From Streptomyces caniscabiei (lineage in GTDB: Bacteria; Actinomycetota; Actinomycetes; Streptomycetales; Streptomycetaceae): a DNA stretch of 64,000 nucleotides. The notes below the pieces were generated by a model. That model was not told the origin of the DNA, made no database searches, and worked only from the letters and a program-made list of their open reading frames with translations. The stretch covers positions 1 to 64,000 of the forward strand of contig NZ_JABXWI010000026.1 in the NCBI RefSeq assembly GCF_014930365.1. The letters run 5' to 3'. Both the position numbers and the translations under genes were made by a program. Positions 43,648 through 51,279 of this stretch are shown piece by piece (the stretch's first letter is position 1; the number at the start of each line of letters is the position of its first letter).

Positions 43648-44727
43648 TCAGCCGATCTGCGTGCCGGTCGCCGACAGCGCCTCGGTGACGGGCTGGAAGA
43701 ACGTCTCGCCGCCCGAGGTGCAGTCGCCGCTGCCGCCGGAGGTGAGGCCGATGGCCTTGTCGCCCGAGAAGAGCGAGCCGCCGCTGTCGCCCGGCTCGGC
43801 GCAGACGTCGGTCTGGACGAGGCCGTTGACGATGTCGCCGTTGCCGTAGTTCACGGTGGCGTCGAGGCCGGTGACCGTGCCGCTGTGGACCTGGGTGGTC
43901 GAACCGCTGCGGGTGACCTTCATGCCCACGGTCGCCTCGGCGGCCCCGGAGATGGCCTGCGTGGAGCCGTTGTAGAGGTTGACCTCGCTCGGGTGGTCGA
44001 CGTCGGCGGTGTACTTCACCAGGCCGTAGTCGTCGCCGGGGAAGCTGGAGTCGGCGTTCTCGCCGATGACCTGGCCGCCGGCCGACCATGTGGAGATGCC
44101 CTCGGTGCAGTGACCGGCCGTCAGGAAGAACGGCTCGCCGCCCTTGACCACGTTGAAGCCGAGGGAGCACCGGCCGCTGCCGCCGGTGATGGCGTCGCCG
44201 CCCGCGACGAAGGGCTTGTACTCGCCCTTGGTGCGCTTGAGTTCGGCCTTGGCCCCGAGACCGTCCACGACCTTCGTGAGTCTCGCCAGCTCCGCCTTGG
44301 AGACGGTCCGGTCGGCGGTGACGACGACCTTGTTGGTGGTCGGGTCGGTGGCCCAGGCGGTACCGGGGATGGTGGCGTCCGCCTTGAGGGTCGTCCGGGC
44401 GCTCTTCAGCTCGGCCAGGGAGTTCTGCACGAGGCGGGCCTTGGCGCCGGCCGCCTCGACGGTCTCGGCGGCGGCCTGGTCGAGCACGTTGACGACGAGG
44501 AGCTTGCTCTTCGCGTCGTAGTACGTTCCCGCCGCGTCGGCGCCGAGGTCCGCGTCGAGGGTCAGGGCGAGCTTTCCGGCCGCCGTGATGGAGAGCGCTT
44601 TCGGCGCGGGGGTCGGCGCGGTCTCACTCGCGTTCGCAGTCTGGAAGGTCACTCCCGCGGCGACCAGTGCGGCGATGCCCGCACCCGTCACGACGGCACG
44701 GCGCCTGGGTATGCGTCGGTGCTTCAA
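43648..44727 (-). CDS. Streptogrisin-type S1 serine protease precursor (longer)
   Basis: A 359-residue preproprotease: signal peptide about 1-35, alpha-lytic-type propeptide about 50-175 (KADATIPGTAWATDPTTNKVVVTAD), and a mature chymotrypsin-like domain from about 175. Catalytic residues are His206 (TAGHC), an Asp in DDYGLVKY and Ser315 (GDSGGSL). TTG 44727 is set by an AGGAGGAAG site; no ATG fits. It should be exported and self-activated. A paralogue lies 1.7 kb away on the same strand, beyond a slipin gene. Confidence 0.92.
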   Translation of the reverse strand: MKHRRIPRRRAVVTGAGIAALVAAGVTFQTANASETAPTPAPKALSITAAGKLALTLDADLGADAAGTYYDAKSKLLVVNVLDQAAAETVEAAGAKARLVQNSLAELKSARTTLKADATIPGTAWATDPTTNKVVVTADRTVSKAELARLTKVVDGLGAKAELKRTKGEYKPFVAGGDAITGGSGRCSLGFNVVKGGEPFFLTAGHCTEGISTWSAGGQVIGENADSSFPGDDYGLVKYTADVDHPSEVNLYNGSTQAISGAAEATVGMKVTRSGSTTQVHSGTVTGLDATVNYGNGDIVNGLVQTDVCAEPGDSGGSLFSGDKAIGLTSGGSGDCTSGGETFFQPVTEALSATGTQIG

Positions 44728-45200
44728 CTTGCTTCCTCCTGTGGGGGGTTGGCCAAGAGGGGCGTGGGGGCCCCTTTCGACCGGAAGGTATACGGGCAGG
44801 AAGGCGGCAGACGGTAAAAACGCCGCGTCCATGCCAACTGTGCGGCGACAACTATTCCTAGGCGCACGGGGGGCACACAAGGTCGACTTCAGGCCTGACG
44901 CACGACGAGGGCGCACGCCCCCTATGTCATTACCGTCCGGTAACGCCCCACCTCTCGACCACGCTTGTTCACACTGCAAACACGAGAAGCAACGGATTCC
45001 TCAGCAACGGGTGAGGTCTAGTCCTGTCTGAAATTCACCCATCAGAGGTCCGGAACCAAACGGGTCTCGCGGGACGGGAGTTGCTTCCGCATCGATTCTT
45101 GGGGCGCGCGCGAGTTCCTCGCCCCCGCCGCCCCTACCCGTCCCATCGTCCAGGGGCTGCGCCCCTTTGACCCCCAGCCGCGGGTCCGGTGGGGGCTGGT
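44728..45200. other. Intergenic region upstream of the longer streptogrisin gene
   Basis: No gene is seen. It holds the protease promoter. A small palindrome TTACCG-TC-CGGTAA lies at 44930-44943 and is a possible operator. The part after 45060 grades into repeated GC-rich intergenic sequence. Confidence 0.45.
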
Positions 45201-45371
45201 CGCGCAGTTCCCCGCGCCCCTGAAAAGCAGGGGCTGCGCCCCGTGCCTTTCAGACCCGCAGCGCCGTGGTCATTTCAGGCCCGCAGCGCCGTGGTCATTT
45301 CAGGCCCGCAGCGCCGTGGTCCTTCAGGCCCGCAGGGGCCTGAGGCTTTCAGGGGCGCGGGGAACTGCGCG
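45201..45371. repeat. Intergenic element with 23-bp inverted ends
   Basis: 45201-45223 (CGCGCAGTTCCCCGCGCCCC plus TGA) is the exact reverse complement of 45349-45371. This sequence is, from memory, a very common intergenic repeat in Streptomyces. It encloses a 25-bp tandem repeat. No target duplication or transposase was found. It lies just past the 3' end of the slipin gene and may end transcription. Confidence 0.75.
45251..45324. repeat. 25-bp tandem repeat, three copies
   Basis: Units at 45251-45275, 45276-45300 and 45301-45324, core GGCCCGCAGCGCCGTGGTCA, with a degraded fourth start. They lie inside the inverted-repeat element. Confidence 0.85.
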
Positions 45372-45413
45372 AGAAGCCCCACCGGCCCGCAGACGAACCA
45401 CCAGCTCCACCGA

Positions 45414-46193
45414 CTAAGACGCCCCGCTCCCCGGCGGAGCCGCCCGTTCCAGGAACCGCAGCAGTTCCACCGGGAACGGCAGCACCAGCGTGGAGTTCTT
45501 CTCCGCCGCCACCGCCACCACCGTCTGCAACAGCCGCAGTTGGAGCGCGGCAGGCTGCTCGGACATCTCCTTGGCCGCCTCCGCGAGCTTCTTCGACGCC
45601 TGCAACTCCGCGTCCGCGTTGATGACCCGCGCCCGGCGCTCCCGGTCGGCCTCGGCCTGTCGCGCCATGGACCGCTTCATGGTCTCGGGCAGCGAGACGT
45701 CCTTGATCTCGACCCGGTCGATGGTGACGCCCCACTCCACCGCCGGGCTGTCGATCATCAGCTCCAGCCCCTGGTTGAGCTTCTCCCGGTCGGCGAGCAG
45801 ATCGTCCAGCTCGCTCTTGCCGATGATGGACCGCAGCGAGGTCTGGGCCATCTGGGAGACGGCGAACCGGTAGTCCTCCACCCGCACGATCGCGTCCGCC
45901 GCCGAGGTCACCTTGAAGTAGACGACGGCGTCGACGCGTACGGTGACGTTGTCCCGGGTGATGCCCTCCTGCGCGGGCACCGGCATCGTGACGATCTGCA
46001 TGTTGACCTTCTGGAGCCGGTCGACGAACGGCACGATCATCGTGAAACCGGGCCCCCGCACCTGCGGCTTCAGCCGGCCGAGCCGGAAGACCACCCCCCG
46101 CTCGTACTGCTTCACGACCCGGGCCGCCGACATCACATAGACCGTGCCGAAGGACGCGAGGGCCACCCCCGCCGTCACCAGCTCCTCGACCAT
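45414..46193 (-). CDS. Slipin (SPFH/stomatin-like) membrane protein
   Basis: A 259-residue protein: N-terminal hydrophobic hairpin (about 5-25), SPFH domain (about 30-190) with QYERGVVFRLGRL, RGPGFTMIVPFVDRLQKV and WGVTIDRVEIKDVSLPETMKRSMARQAEADRERRARVI-like residues, then a coiled coil and Leu-rich tail. Prokaryotic slipins organise membrane microdomains, usually with an NfeD partner, which is absent here. ATG 46193 is chosen because the upstream in-frame part runs into a hairpin. Confidence 0.9.
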   Translation of the reverse strand: MVEELVTAGVALASFGTVYVMSAARVVKQYERGVVFRLGRLKPQVRGPGFTMIVPFVDRLQKVNMQIVTMPVPAQEGITRDNVTVRVDAVVYFKVTSAADAIVRVEDYRFAVSQMAQTSLRSIIGKSELDDLLADREKLNQGLELMIDSPAVEWGVTIDRVEIKDVSLPETMKRSMARQAEADRERRARVINADAELQASKKLAEAAKEMSEQPAALQLRLLQTVVAVAAEKNSTLVLPFPVELLRFLERAAPPGSGAS

Positions 46194-46267
46194 CACGGCC
46201 CCCCAGGGTCCGACGTGGGCGTACGAGAGGGAGTACAGGTCGACGGTAACCCCGCCCCGGAACGAGG

Positions 46268-46304
46268 GCGAGCCCCCGCACACGATGTGTGTGCGGGGGC
46301 TCGC
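46268..46304 (-). terminator. Strong hairpin terminator between protease and slipin genes
   Basis: A perfect 16-bp stem (46268-46283 with 46289-46304) and 5-nt loop. It lies downstream of the streptogrisin stop and upstream of the slipin start, separating their transcripts. Confidence 0.8.
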
Positions 46305-46380
46305 CTGCTGCCGCCTACTGCCGGCCGCGGCCGGGGTGGGGAGTCGGCGCCGGGGGGAAGTGCGCCGGCTCCCGCCCGGC

Positions 46381-46428
46381 CTGTCGAGCTGTCGATCTGT
46401 CGGCCTGTCTACCTGTCGGCCTGTCGAT
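46381..46428. repeat. 8-bp tandem repeat, six copies
   Basis: Six consecutive units of CTGTCNNN, with last three bases GAG, GAT, GGC, TAC, GGC and GAT, just past the protease stop. Confidence 0.85.
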
Positions 46429-46436
46429 CCGCCGAC

Positions 46437-47339
46437 CTAGTAGACCGAGACGCCGTACGCGCTCAGGGCCTCGGTGACCGGCTGGAAGAAGGTCGTGCCA
46501 CCGGAGGTGCAGTTGCCGCTGCCACCGGAGGTGAGACCGTACGCCACGCCGTTGCTGCCGTAGAGCGGACCGCCGGAGTCGCCGGGCTCGGCGCAGACCG
46601 TGGTCTGGATCATGCCGTAGACGATGTCGCCGCCACCGTAGTTCACGGTCGCGTTGAGAGCGGTCACGCGTCCGGTACGGGTACCGGTGGTGGAGCCGGT
46701 GCGGATCACGTTGGTGCCCACGCTCGGGGTGGCCGCACTGGTGATGTCCACGCTGCCCGCGGTGCCGTCCTTGGCGATGGACGTGTTGCTGTAGCGGACG
46801 AGGCCGTAGTCGTTGGTCGGGAAGCTCGACCCGGCGGTCGGGCCGAGAACCGTGGTGCGGCCGGAGTTGGAGTACCAGGTGCCCGCGCCGTCGGTGCAGT
46901 GACCGGCGGTCACGAAGTAGTACGTGCTCCCGCTGCGGACGTTGAAGCCCAGCGAACAGCGCCAGCTACTCGCATAGATGGCGTCGCCGCCCTTGATCAG
47001 CTTGTTGAACTTGCCCGGGGTCCGCTTGATCGTCAGGGCGTCGGCGTTCCCGCCCGCCGCCTCCTTGATCTTCGCCAGCTCGCCCTGGGAGACGGTGCTG
47101 TCGATGGTGACGACGACCTTGTCGGTCGCCGGGTCGATCGCCCAGGCGGTGCCCGGGATATCGGCCTTGAGCACCGATGAGCTGGCGCTCTTGAGCTCGG
47201 AGGCGCTGAACGTCTGGGTGCCTGCCGCGTTGGCGGTGGGGACCGTGACGGCGGCCGCGGCCGCGAGTCCGGCGGTCACGGCGATCAGCCGGGTCCGTCT
47301 CGCTATGCCGCTGCGGGGGGTGGTGCGCTTGATCCTCAC
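46437..47339 (-). CDS. Streptogrisin A/B-type S1 serine protease precursor
   Basis: A 300-residue preproprotease of the length of streptogrisin A/B precursors. It has a signal peptide to about 39 (VTVPTANAAG), a propeptide about 40-115, and a mature enzyme of about 185 residues starting near GGDAIYASSWRCSLGFNV. The triad is His147 (TAGHC), Asp177 (TNDYGLVRY) and Ser255 (GDSGGPL); four cysteines suggest two disulfides. GTG 47339 follows GGAGGGA. A nested palindrome lies in the presumed 5' UTR. It is the closest paralogue of the 43.6-44.7 kb gene. Confidence 0.94.
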   Translation of the reverse strand: MRIKRTTPRSGIARRTRLIAVTAGLAAAAAVTVPTANAAGTQTFSASELKSASSSVLKADIPGTAWAIDPATDKVVVTIDSTVSQGELAKIKEAAGGNADALTIKRTPGKFNKLIKGGDAIYASSWRCSLGFNVRSGSTYYFVTAGHCTDGAGTWYSNSGRTTVLGPTAGSSFPTNDYGLVRYSNTSIAKDGTAGSVDITSAATPSVGTNVIRTGSTTGTRTGRVTALNATVNYGGGDIVYGMIQTTVCAEPGDSGGPLYGSNGVAYGLTSGGSGNCTSGGTTFFQPVTEALSAYGVSVY

Positions 47340-47832
47340 TGTTCGTTCCCTCCAAAGGGAAGTCGGGGGCCCGCGTGGGGTCGGGGCCCGTGAGGCGCAG
47401 ATCAGGGGCATCGGTCCGGATTCCGGACACGCCGTGCCCCTGACAAGGCGCTGGGGGGAAGTATTCGGCCGTACCGCCGACCCACGCAAGGGTGCCTTTC
47501 GGCCTCTTGGGACCCAACCGGCTCGCCCTCCATGCCAGTTGATCCCACCAGGCCATATGTGCGGGTTCTGTGTGAATCCTTGTCGGCTCCCGGAGGGATC
47601 GGCTGACGGGTCGTCGGAGCAGGCCGCAGGGCCCGGAAGCGTCGATCACCACTATCGTCGGCCGCGGTGGAGGCCACCGCCCGAGGCGCCCGGTCGGAGT
47701 ACCCGGGTCCACCGCCCGGGGGTGTCCGGAAGTGATGCGTTGGGCCGTTCAGCCGTTCGGTTCCGCCACCCGGGGTCATGGACGGCCTTGAGCATGGCCA
47801 CACTTGGCGAGCCGCGCCCGTTCGGCGGTCGG
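47340..47832. other. Intergenic region upstream of the streptogrisin gene
   Basis: A 493-bp stretch without a credible gene; a 144-codon minus-strand frame here lacks a ribosome site and family features. It holds the protease promoter and leader and the end of the luciferase-like gene transcript. See the nested inverted repeat at 47403-47442. Confidence 0.5.
47403..47442. promoter_or_regulatory. Nested inverted repeat upstream of the streptogrisin gene
   Basis: Outer arms CAGGGGCA (47403-47410) and TGCCCCTG (47435-47442) enclose GTCCGGA-T-TCCGGAC (47414-47428), a perfect 7-bp repeat. It lies about 65 bp before the GTG and could be an operator or an mRNA structure. Confidence 0.6.
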
Positions 47833-48786
47833 TCATACCCCTCCTCCGGTCACGATGTGCCGCTGGGCGGGCCCCAGCCCCAGGTGCTCGCGGAGCGTGC
47901 TGCCCGGATAGAAGGTGCGGAACAGCCCGCGGTGCTGGAGCAGCGCCACCGTCCCGTTGACGAGTCGCTCCAGGTCACGGCGCGGTTCGACGGGGACGAG
48001 ATGGAAGCCGTCCGTGGCCCCGGCCCGGTGCCAGTCGGCGATCAGCTCGGCGAGGGCGACGGGGCCGCCCCGGTAGAGCGGGCCGTCGGCGGTCCGGCGC
48101 GGCCCTCCCCCGCCGTGGCCCGGCTCGGCCGCGTACTCCCCACCGCCGAGGTCCACACGCAGGCTCACCAGGACCCGCAGCTCGTCGGGGTCGCGTCCGA
48201 CCCCGGCCGCCCCGTCCCGCAGCTCCGTCCGTACGGCGTCGGCGTGGTCCGGGTCGGCGACCCGCAGGAGTGCCACGTCCGCACAGTGGGCGGCGGCCCC
48301 ACGGCTCTCCCCCTCGGTCGCGTCGACGACCCGTACGGGGTGCCCGTGCTGCGGCCGGGTCCCCGCCGAGGCCTGCCGGGCGGGGTGCCAGGCACCCCCG
48401 GCATCCCCCGCGCCCACGGACCCGACGTGACGCGCCCTCACCTGCACCGCCCCCTCCTCCGGGCCCGGCGTCCCGAGCCACCACCCGGCCCGGCCCCGGC
48501 TGACCCGGTCGAGCGTCGCCACGGCCGCCCGCACCCGGCACGGCTCGTCGGGCGTCGCCGTCACCACCGGCACGAGCCCGACCCGTCCCGTCTCCGGCGC
48601 CACCTGGGCCGACACCGCCAGCGCGTCCGGCCCCGGCCGCGTGAACGCGTCCCCGACCGTCACGAAGTCCAGTGCCCCGCGCTCCGCGAGCCGGGCGAGC
48701 TCGACGCACACCTCCGCGCCGCCCTCCACCCGCTGATCGATGGCTGCGGCCAGGTGCAACCGCCCCCGACCGTACGACGACCCCAT
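47833..48786 (-). CDS. LLM (bacterial luciferase-like) flavin-dependent oxidoreductase, compact
   Basis: A 317-residue protein. It starts LHLAAAIDQ and has ALDFVTVGDAF, SAQVAPETGRVGLVPVVTATPDEPCRVRAAVATLDRVSRGRAGWWLG and a late LREHLGLG, the NtaA/SnaA-type monooxygenase pattern. Typical members have 350-450 residues; the middle segment with the usual P-Q-G-x-P-x-x-x-Q-A-G motif is reduced. It may therefore be a shortened or altered enzyme. It is 272 bp downstream of an FAD/NAD(P)-binding protein on the same strand. The substrate is unknown. Confidence 0.8.
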   Translation of the reverse strand: MGSSYGRGRLHLAAAIDQRVEGGAEVCVELARLAERGALDFVTVGDAFTRPGPDALAVSAQVAPETGRVGLVPVVTATPDEPCRVRAAVATLDRVSRGRAGWWLGTPGPEEGAVQVRARHVGSVGAGDAGGAWHPARQASAGTRPQHGHPVRVVDATEGESRGAAAHCADVALLRVADPDHADAVRTELRDGAAGVGRDPDELRVLVSLRVDLGGGEYAAEPGHGGGGPRRTADGPLYRGGPVALAELIADWHRAGATDGFHLVPVEPRRDLERLVNGTVALLQHRGLFRTFYPGSTLREHLGLGPAQRHIVTGGGV

Positions 48787-49058
48787 ACCGACCGACCTCT
48801 CTCCATTCCGACCACGGACACGGAAACCGCACAGACACGGCTACGAAAACCTCACCGAACGCAGAGCCCCCGGCGCAGAAACCCCTTCGGCACACCGCCC
48901 CGAGCCCCGCGACACCCGCGCCCTCGACACCCGCGCACCTCGCACGTCGCTCGCCCCTCGCCGTCCGCCGGGCACAAAGGCATCGGGCATCGGGCATCGG
49001 CGACAACACCGGCACCGGACCGGCACCGGGGCCGAGGCAGCACCCCCTCGGCCGGTCC
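48787..49058. other. Gap between FAD-binding and luciferase-like genes
   Basis: A 272-bp stretch without a convincing gene. A GGCATCG triplet repeat lies at about 48979-48999. The region is C-rich on the plus strand and may hold a promoter for the luciferase-like gene. Confidence 0.45.
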
Positions 49059-50879
49059 TCACGCGGCCGCGCGCTGCCCGAGGTCACGCAGGAACGCCAG
49101 TACGGCCCGGGCCGTGGCGTCGTTCTGGCGGAAGGCCGGCCCTCCGGTACGCGGCCGGGTGAACGCGCCCGGCGTACGGCTGTTCGTGTAGGGGCCGAGG
49201 GCGAAGCGTCTGGGGTGCGGGTGCCCGGCCCGGTCCAGGACGCGTCCGTCCCGCGGGTCGACGGCGACCAGCCCCTCCGCCGTCTCGACGACACCCCCGC
49301 CCTCGAACAGCTCGCGCAGCAATCCGTCCCGTACCCGCGCGACCGTCGGCTCCGGCAGCCGTGCCTCGACCAGCGTTCTCGCCTCGACCGACCCGCCGGG
49401 CACGGTGGCACCGGAGGCGCGGAAGACCCCGTCCACGGCGGCCACCGCCATGTCCGCCCCAAGGAAGTTCAGGACGCCGGCCCGCGACAGCGCGAGCATC
49501 TGCCGCAGCCGGGGTCCGGGCGGACCGGAGGCGAGACAGCTGAAGAACCCGTGCCACCACGGTCCGACGTCACCGAGCCGGATCAGCTGCCCGTAGACGG
49601 AGAGCAGTCCGAAGAAGACGCCCAGGTCCGGGCTGAACGAGGGATCGTGACGGCGTGCGAGATCGGCCTCGACATAGCCGCGGAGACCGTCCTGGAGTTC
49701 CTCGAACGACCCGTACCGCACCCCCGCCAACGGGCGGTCCAGCGCGGCCAGGTCCAGCCGGTCGGCCGCGTCCGGCACCGCCGAGGCCACCAGCACCGAC
49801 CGCTCCCCCGCGTCCGCCGCCGCGTACTTCTCCTCGAAGTCCGCCCAGGCCATGGCAGTCCGCTCGGGATGGGCCCGGAACAGCCGGTGGTAGTGCGCGA
49901 ACCCCAGTTCCTTCTCCACCGCCGGCCACACCTCGCGCCGGAAGTCCACCCGCCCGGCCCGGCCCGTCAGCTCCAGCACGGCGTCGACCTCGGCGGGCCC
50001 GAAGAACCGGGGCAGCGGCGGCCGTTCACCCTCCAGGTCGTACCCGATCTTCGAGTGGTACGGCACCCCGCGCCGCGACCCGACGTACAGCACGGGCTCC
50101 CGTCCCGAGGGGTGATACGTCAGCTCCCCGTCGGCGTCCCCCTCGTACCGCCCGCCGCGCCCCTCCGTCAGCAGCACCATGAGGTCGACGAACGCGAGCC
50201 CGAAGCCCCGCACGAGCACCGGTTCCCCGGGCGCCAGCGACGACAGGTCGCTGTCGGCCGTGAAGTCCGGCGGCAGATGGACGAGCCCGTGGGTGCGGGC
50301 GTAGGCCGCCAACTCCCGCTGCTCGTCGTCGAGTTCGGCGTCCAGATGGCCGAGCGCGAGGACCACGAGGTCTGCGGGCAGCGGACGGGACCGCCCCTCC
50401 AGCCACACCTGCTGGCGCCCTTCGGGCGGACCGGTCACCCGGAGCGCCCGCCGTGGATGATGGCGGACGGTGACCCCCTCGGGGAGGTCGGCCACGGCGC
50501 GGCCGTGCACCCAGCGCAGATACTCGCCCTGGGTCCGCCGGTCCGGGAAGACCCGTCCGTCGAGGCCCGCCCACTCGTGCAGGGTGGGCCCCTCCCGTAC
50601 GGGACCCTCCATGTGCACCGTCTCGTCGGTGAACATGGTGACGTCCTCGGCCTGCGAGTTCATCCACAGCAGCGGTGACTGCTCCGCCCGCCAGATGCGC
50701 CCGGCACCCGGCGGATGGGGGTCGACGAGATGGATGTCGAACCCGGCACCCGGGTGGAGCGCGCCGGCGTTGGCGGCGATCCGTTCGATCAGGCCGGTGC
50801 CGCGCGGCCCGGCCCCGACGATCACCAGGGACGGGCGCGAGGAGGGCAGGGAGGGGTGGGAGGAAGAGGCAGACGGCAT
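49059..50879 (-). CDS. FAD/NAD(P)-binding protein
   Basis: A 606-residue protein. The N-terminal dinucleotide fold is LVIVGAGPRGTGLIERI (Gly22, Gly24, Gly27) followed by an acid in IHLVDPHPPGAGRIW. The NAD_binding_9 hallmark is LLWMNSQAEDVTMFTDE, a second glycine motif VLVRGFGLAFVDLMVLL, and the C-terminus ends in a conserved PRTGGPAFRQNDATARAV block. The family is found in actinobacterial oxidoreductase clusters, and its reaction is unproven. A TTGACA-N19-TAGTCT promoter candidate lies on the minus strand at 50985-51015. Confidence 0.85.
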   Translation of the reverse strand: MPSASSSHPSLPSSRPSLVIVGAGPRGTGLIERIAANAGALHPGAGFDIHLVDPHPPGAGRIWRAEQSPLLWMNSQAEDVTMFTDETVHMEGPVREGPTLHEWAGLDGRVFPDRRTQGEYLRWVHGRAVADLPEGVTVRHHPRRALRVTGPPEGRQQVWLEGRSRPLPADLVVLALGHLDAELDDEQRELAAYARTHGLVHLPPDFTADSDLSSLAPGEPVLVRGFGLAFVDLMVLLTEGRGGRYEGDADGELTYHPSGREPVLYVGSRRGVPYHSKIGYDLEGERPPLPRFFGPAEVDAVLELTGRAGRVDFRREVWPAVEKELGFAHYHRLFRAHPERTAMAWADFEEKYAAADAGERSVLVASAVPDAADRLDLAALDRPLAGVRYGSFEELQDGLRGYVEADLARRHDPSFSPDLGVFFGLLSVYGQLIRLGDVGPWWHGFFSCLASGPPGPRLRQMLALSRAGVLNFLGADMAVAAVDGVFRASGATVPGGSVEARTLVEARLPEPTVARVRDGLLRELFEGGGVVETAEGLVAVDPRDGRVLDRAGHPHPRRFALGPYTNSRTPGAFTRPRTGGPAFRQNDATARAVLAFLRDLGQRAAA

Positions 50880-51086
50880 GCGAAAGGCTCCGTGATGTCC
50901 GAGTTGAACACGGGTGCCTTCACACGAGCGCGTCCGGTCGAGCCGGACGCGGGCGACCGAGCCCCTCAGCAGCGGTCTGCGCCGAGACTACGGCCGCTGT
51001 TCCCCTCGCTGTCAAGGTTGTCCGAACTATGAGCGTCGCGTCTCAAGCCGGTTGACGCGCATTCGGATGCCTGTTCCACTTGGTCC

Positions 51087-51158
51087 ATGCATCCGCAGCA
51101 GTGGCTGGTCAAGCGCTCCCACATCGACTTCGGTCGAGTGTGGTCCTCCTCCTGTTGA
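51087..51158 (+). CDS. Putative cysteine-type leader peptide, orphan
   Basis: A 23-codon ORF containing LVKRSHIDFGRV and ending Ser-Ser-Ser-Cys-stop. It fits the actinobacterial leader-peptide pattern (R-x-H-[VI]-D-[LF]-x-R-[VM]-x-S-x-x-C) usually found before sulfur/cysteine genes. No ribosome site is visible, but TTGACG (51052-51057) and a -10-like TCCACT (51075-51080) would place the start of a leaderless mRNA at the ATG. A hairpin with a T-run follows 20 nt past the stop. No plus-strand gene follows, so what it would control is unclear. Confidence 0.6.
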   Translation: MHPQQWLVKRSHIDFGRVWSSSC

Positions 51159-51177
51159 GCTGAGCCGATCCCACTGC

Positions 51178-51199
51178 GCGCCCCGATTCCGCGGGGCGC
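51178..51199 (+). terminator. Terminator/attenuator after the leader peptide
   Basis: GCGCCCC (51178-51184) pairs with GGGGCGC (51193-51199), loop 8 nt, followed by GTTTT at 51207-51211. Confidence 0.6.
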
Positions 51200-51279
51200 C
51201 GTTCGCGTTTTCCCCCGGCCTTCACACAGCGCCCTCCCCTCGCGCTCCCCTGTTCTCCCGGTTCCGCGCGGCCGCGCTC

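Noticed and set aside
45251..45324. Short regular repeats as a possible CRISPR array
   Set aside because: Copies are directly adjacent with no unique spacers, and there are no cas genes nearby.
45201..45371. Inverted-ended element as an insertion sequence
   Set aside because: No transposase, no target-site duplication, and only 171 bp; kept as a repeat only.
45189..47180. 663-codon plus-strand open frame
   Set aside because: Runs through tandem repeats and antisense to slipin and streptogrisin genes; low-complexity shadow.
47402..47836. 144-codon minus-strand frame in the protease/luciferase-like gap
   Set aside because: No ribosome site, no family features; it would overlap the palindrome-rich protease leader.
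48672..50678. 668-codon plus-strand open frame
   Set aside because: Antisense to the FAD/NAD(P)-binding protein gene, with Arg/Pro/Gly-rich composition and no motifs.
50880..51086. Possible minus-strand leader peptide for the FAD-protein gene
   Set aside because: No short ORF with the leader pattern was found on that strand; only the plus-strand ORF matches.
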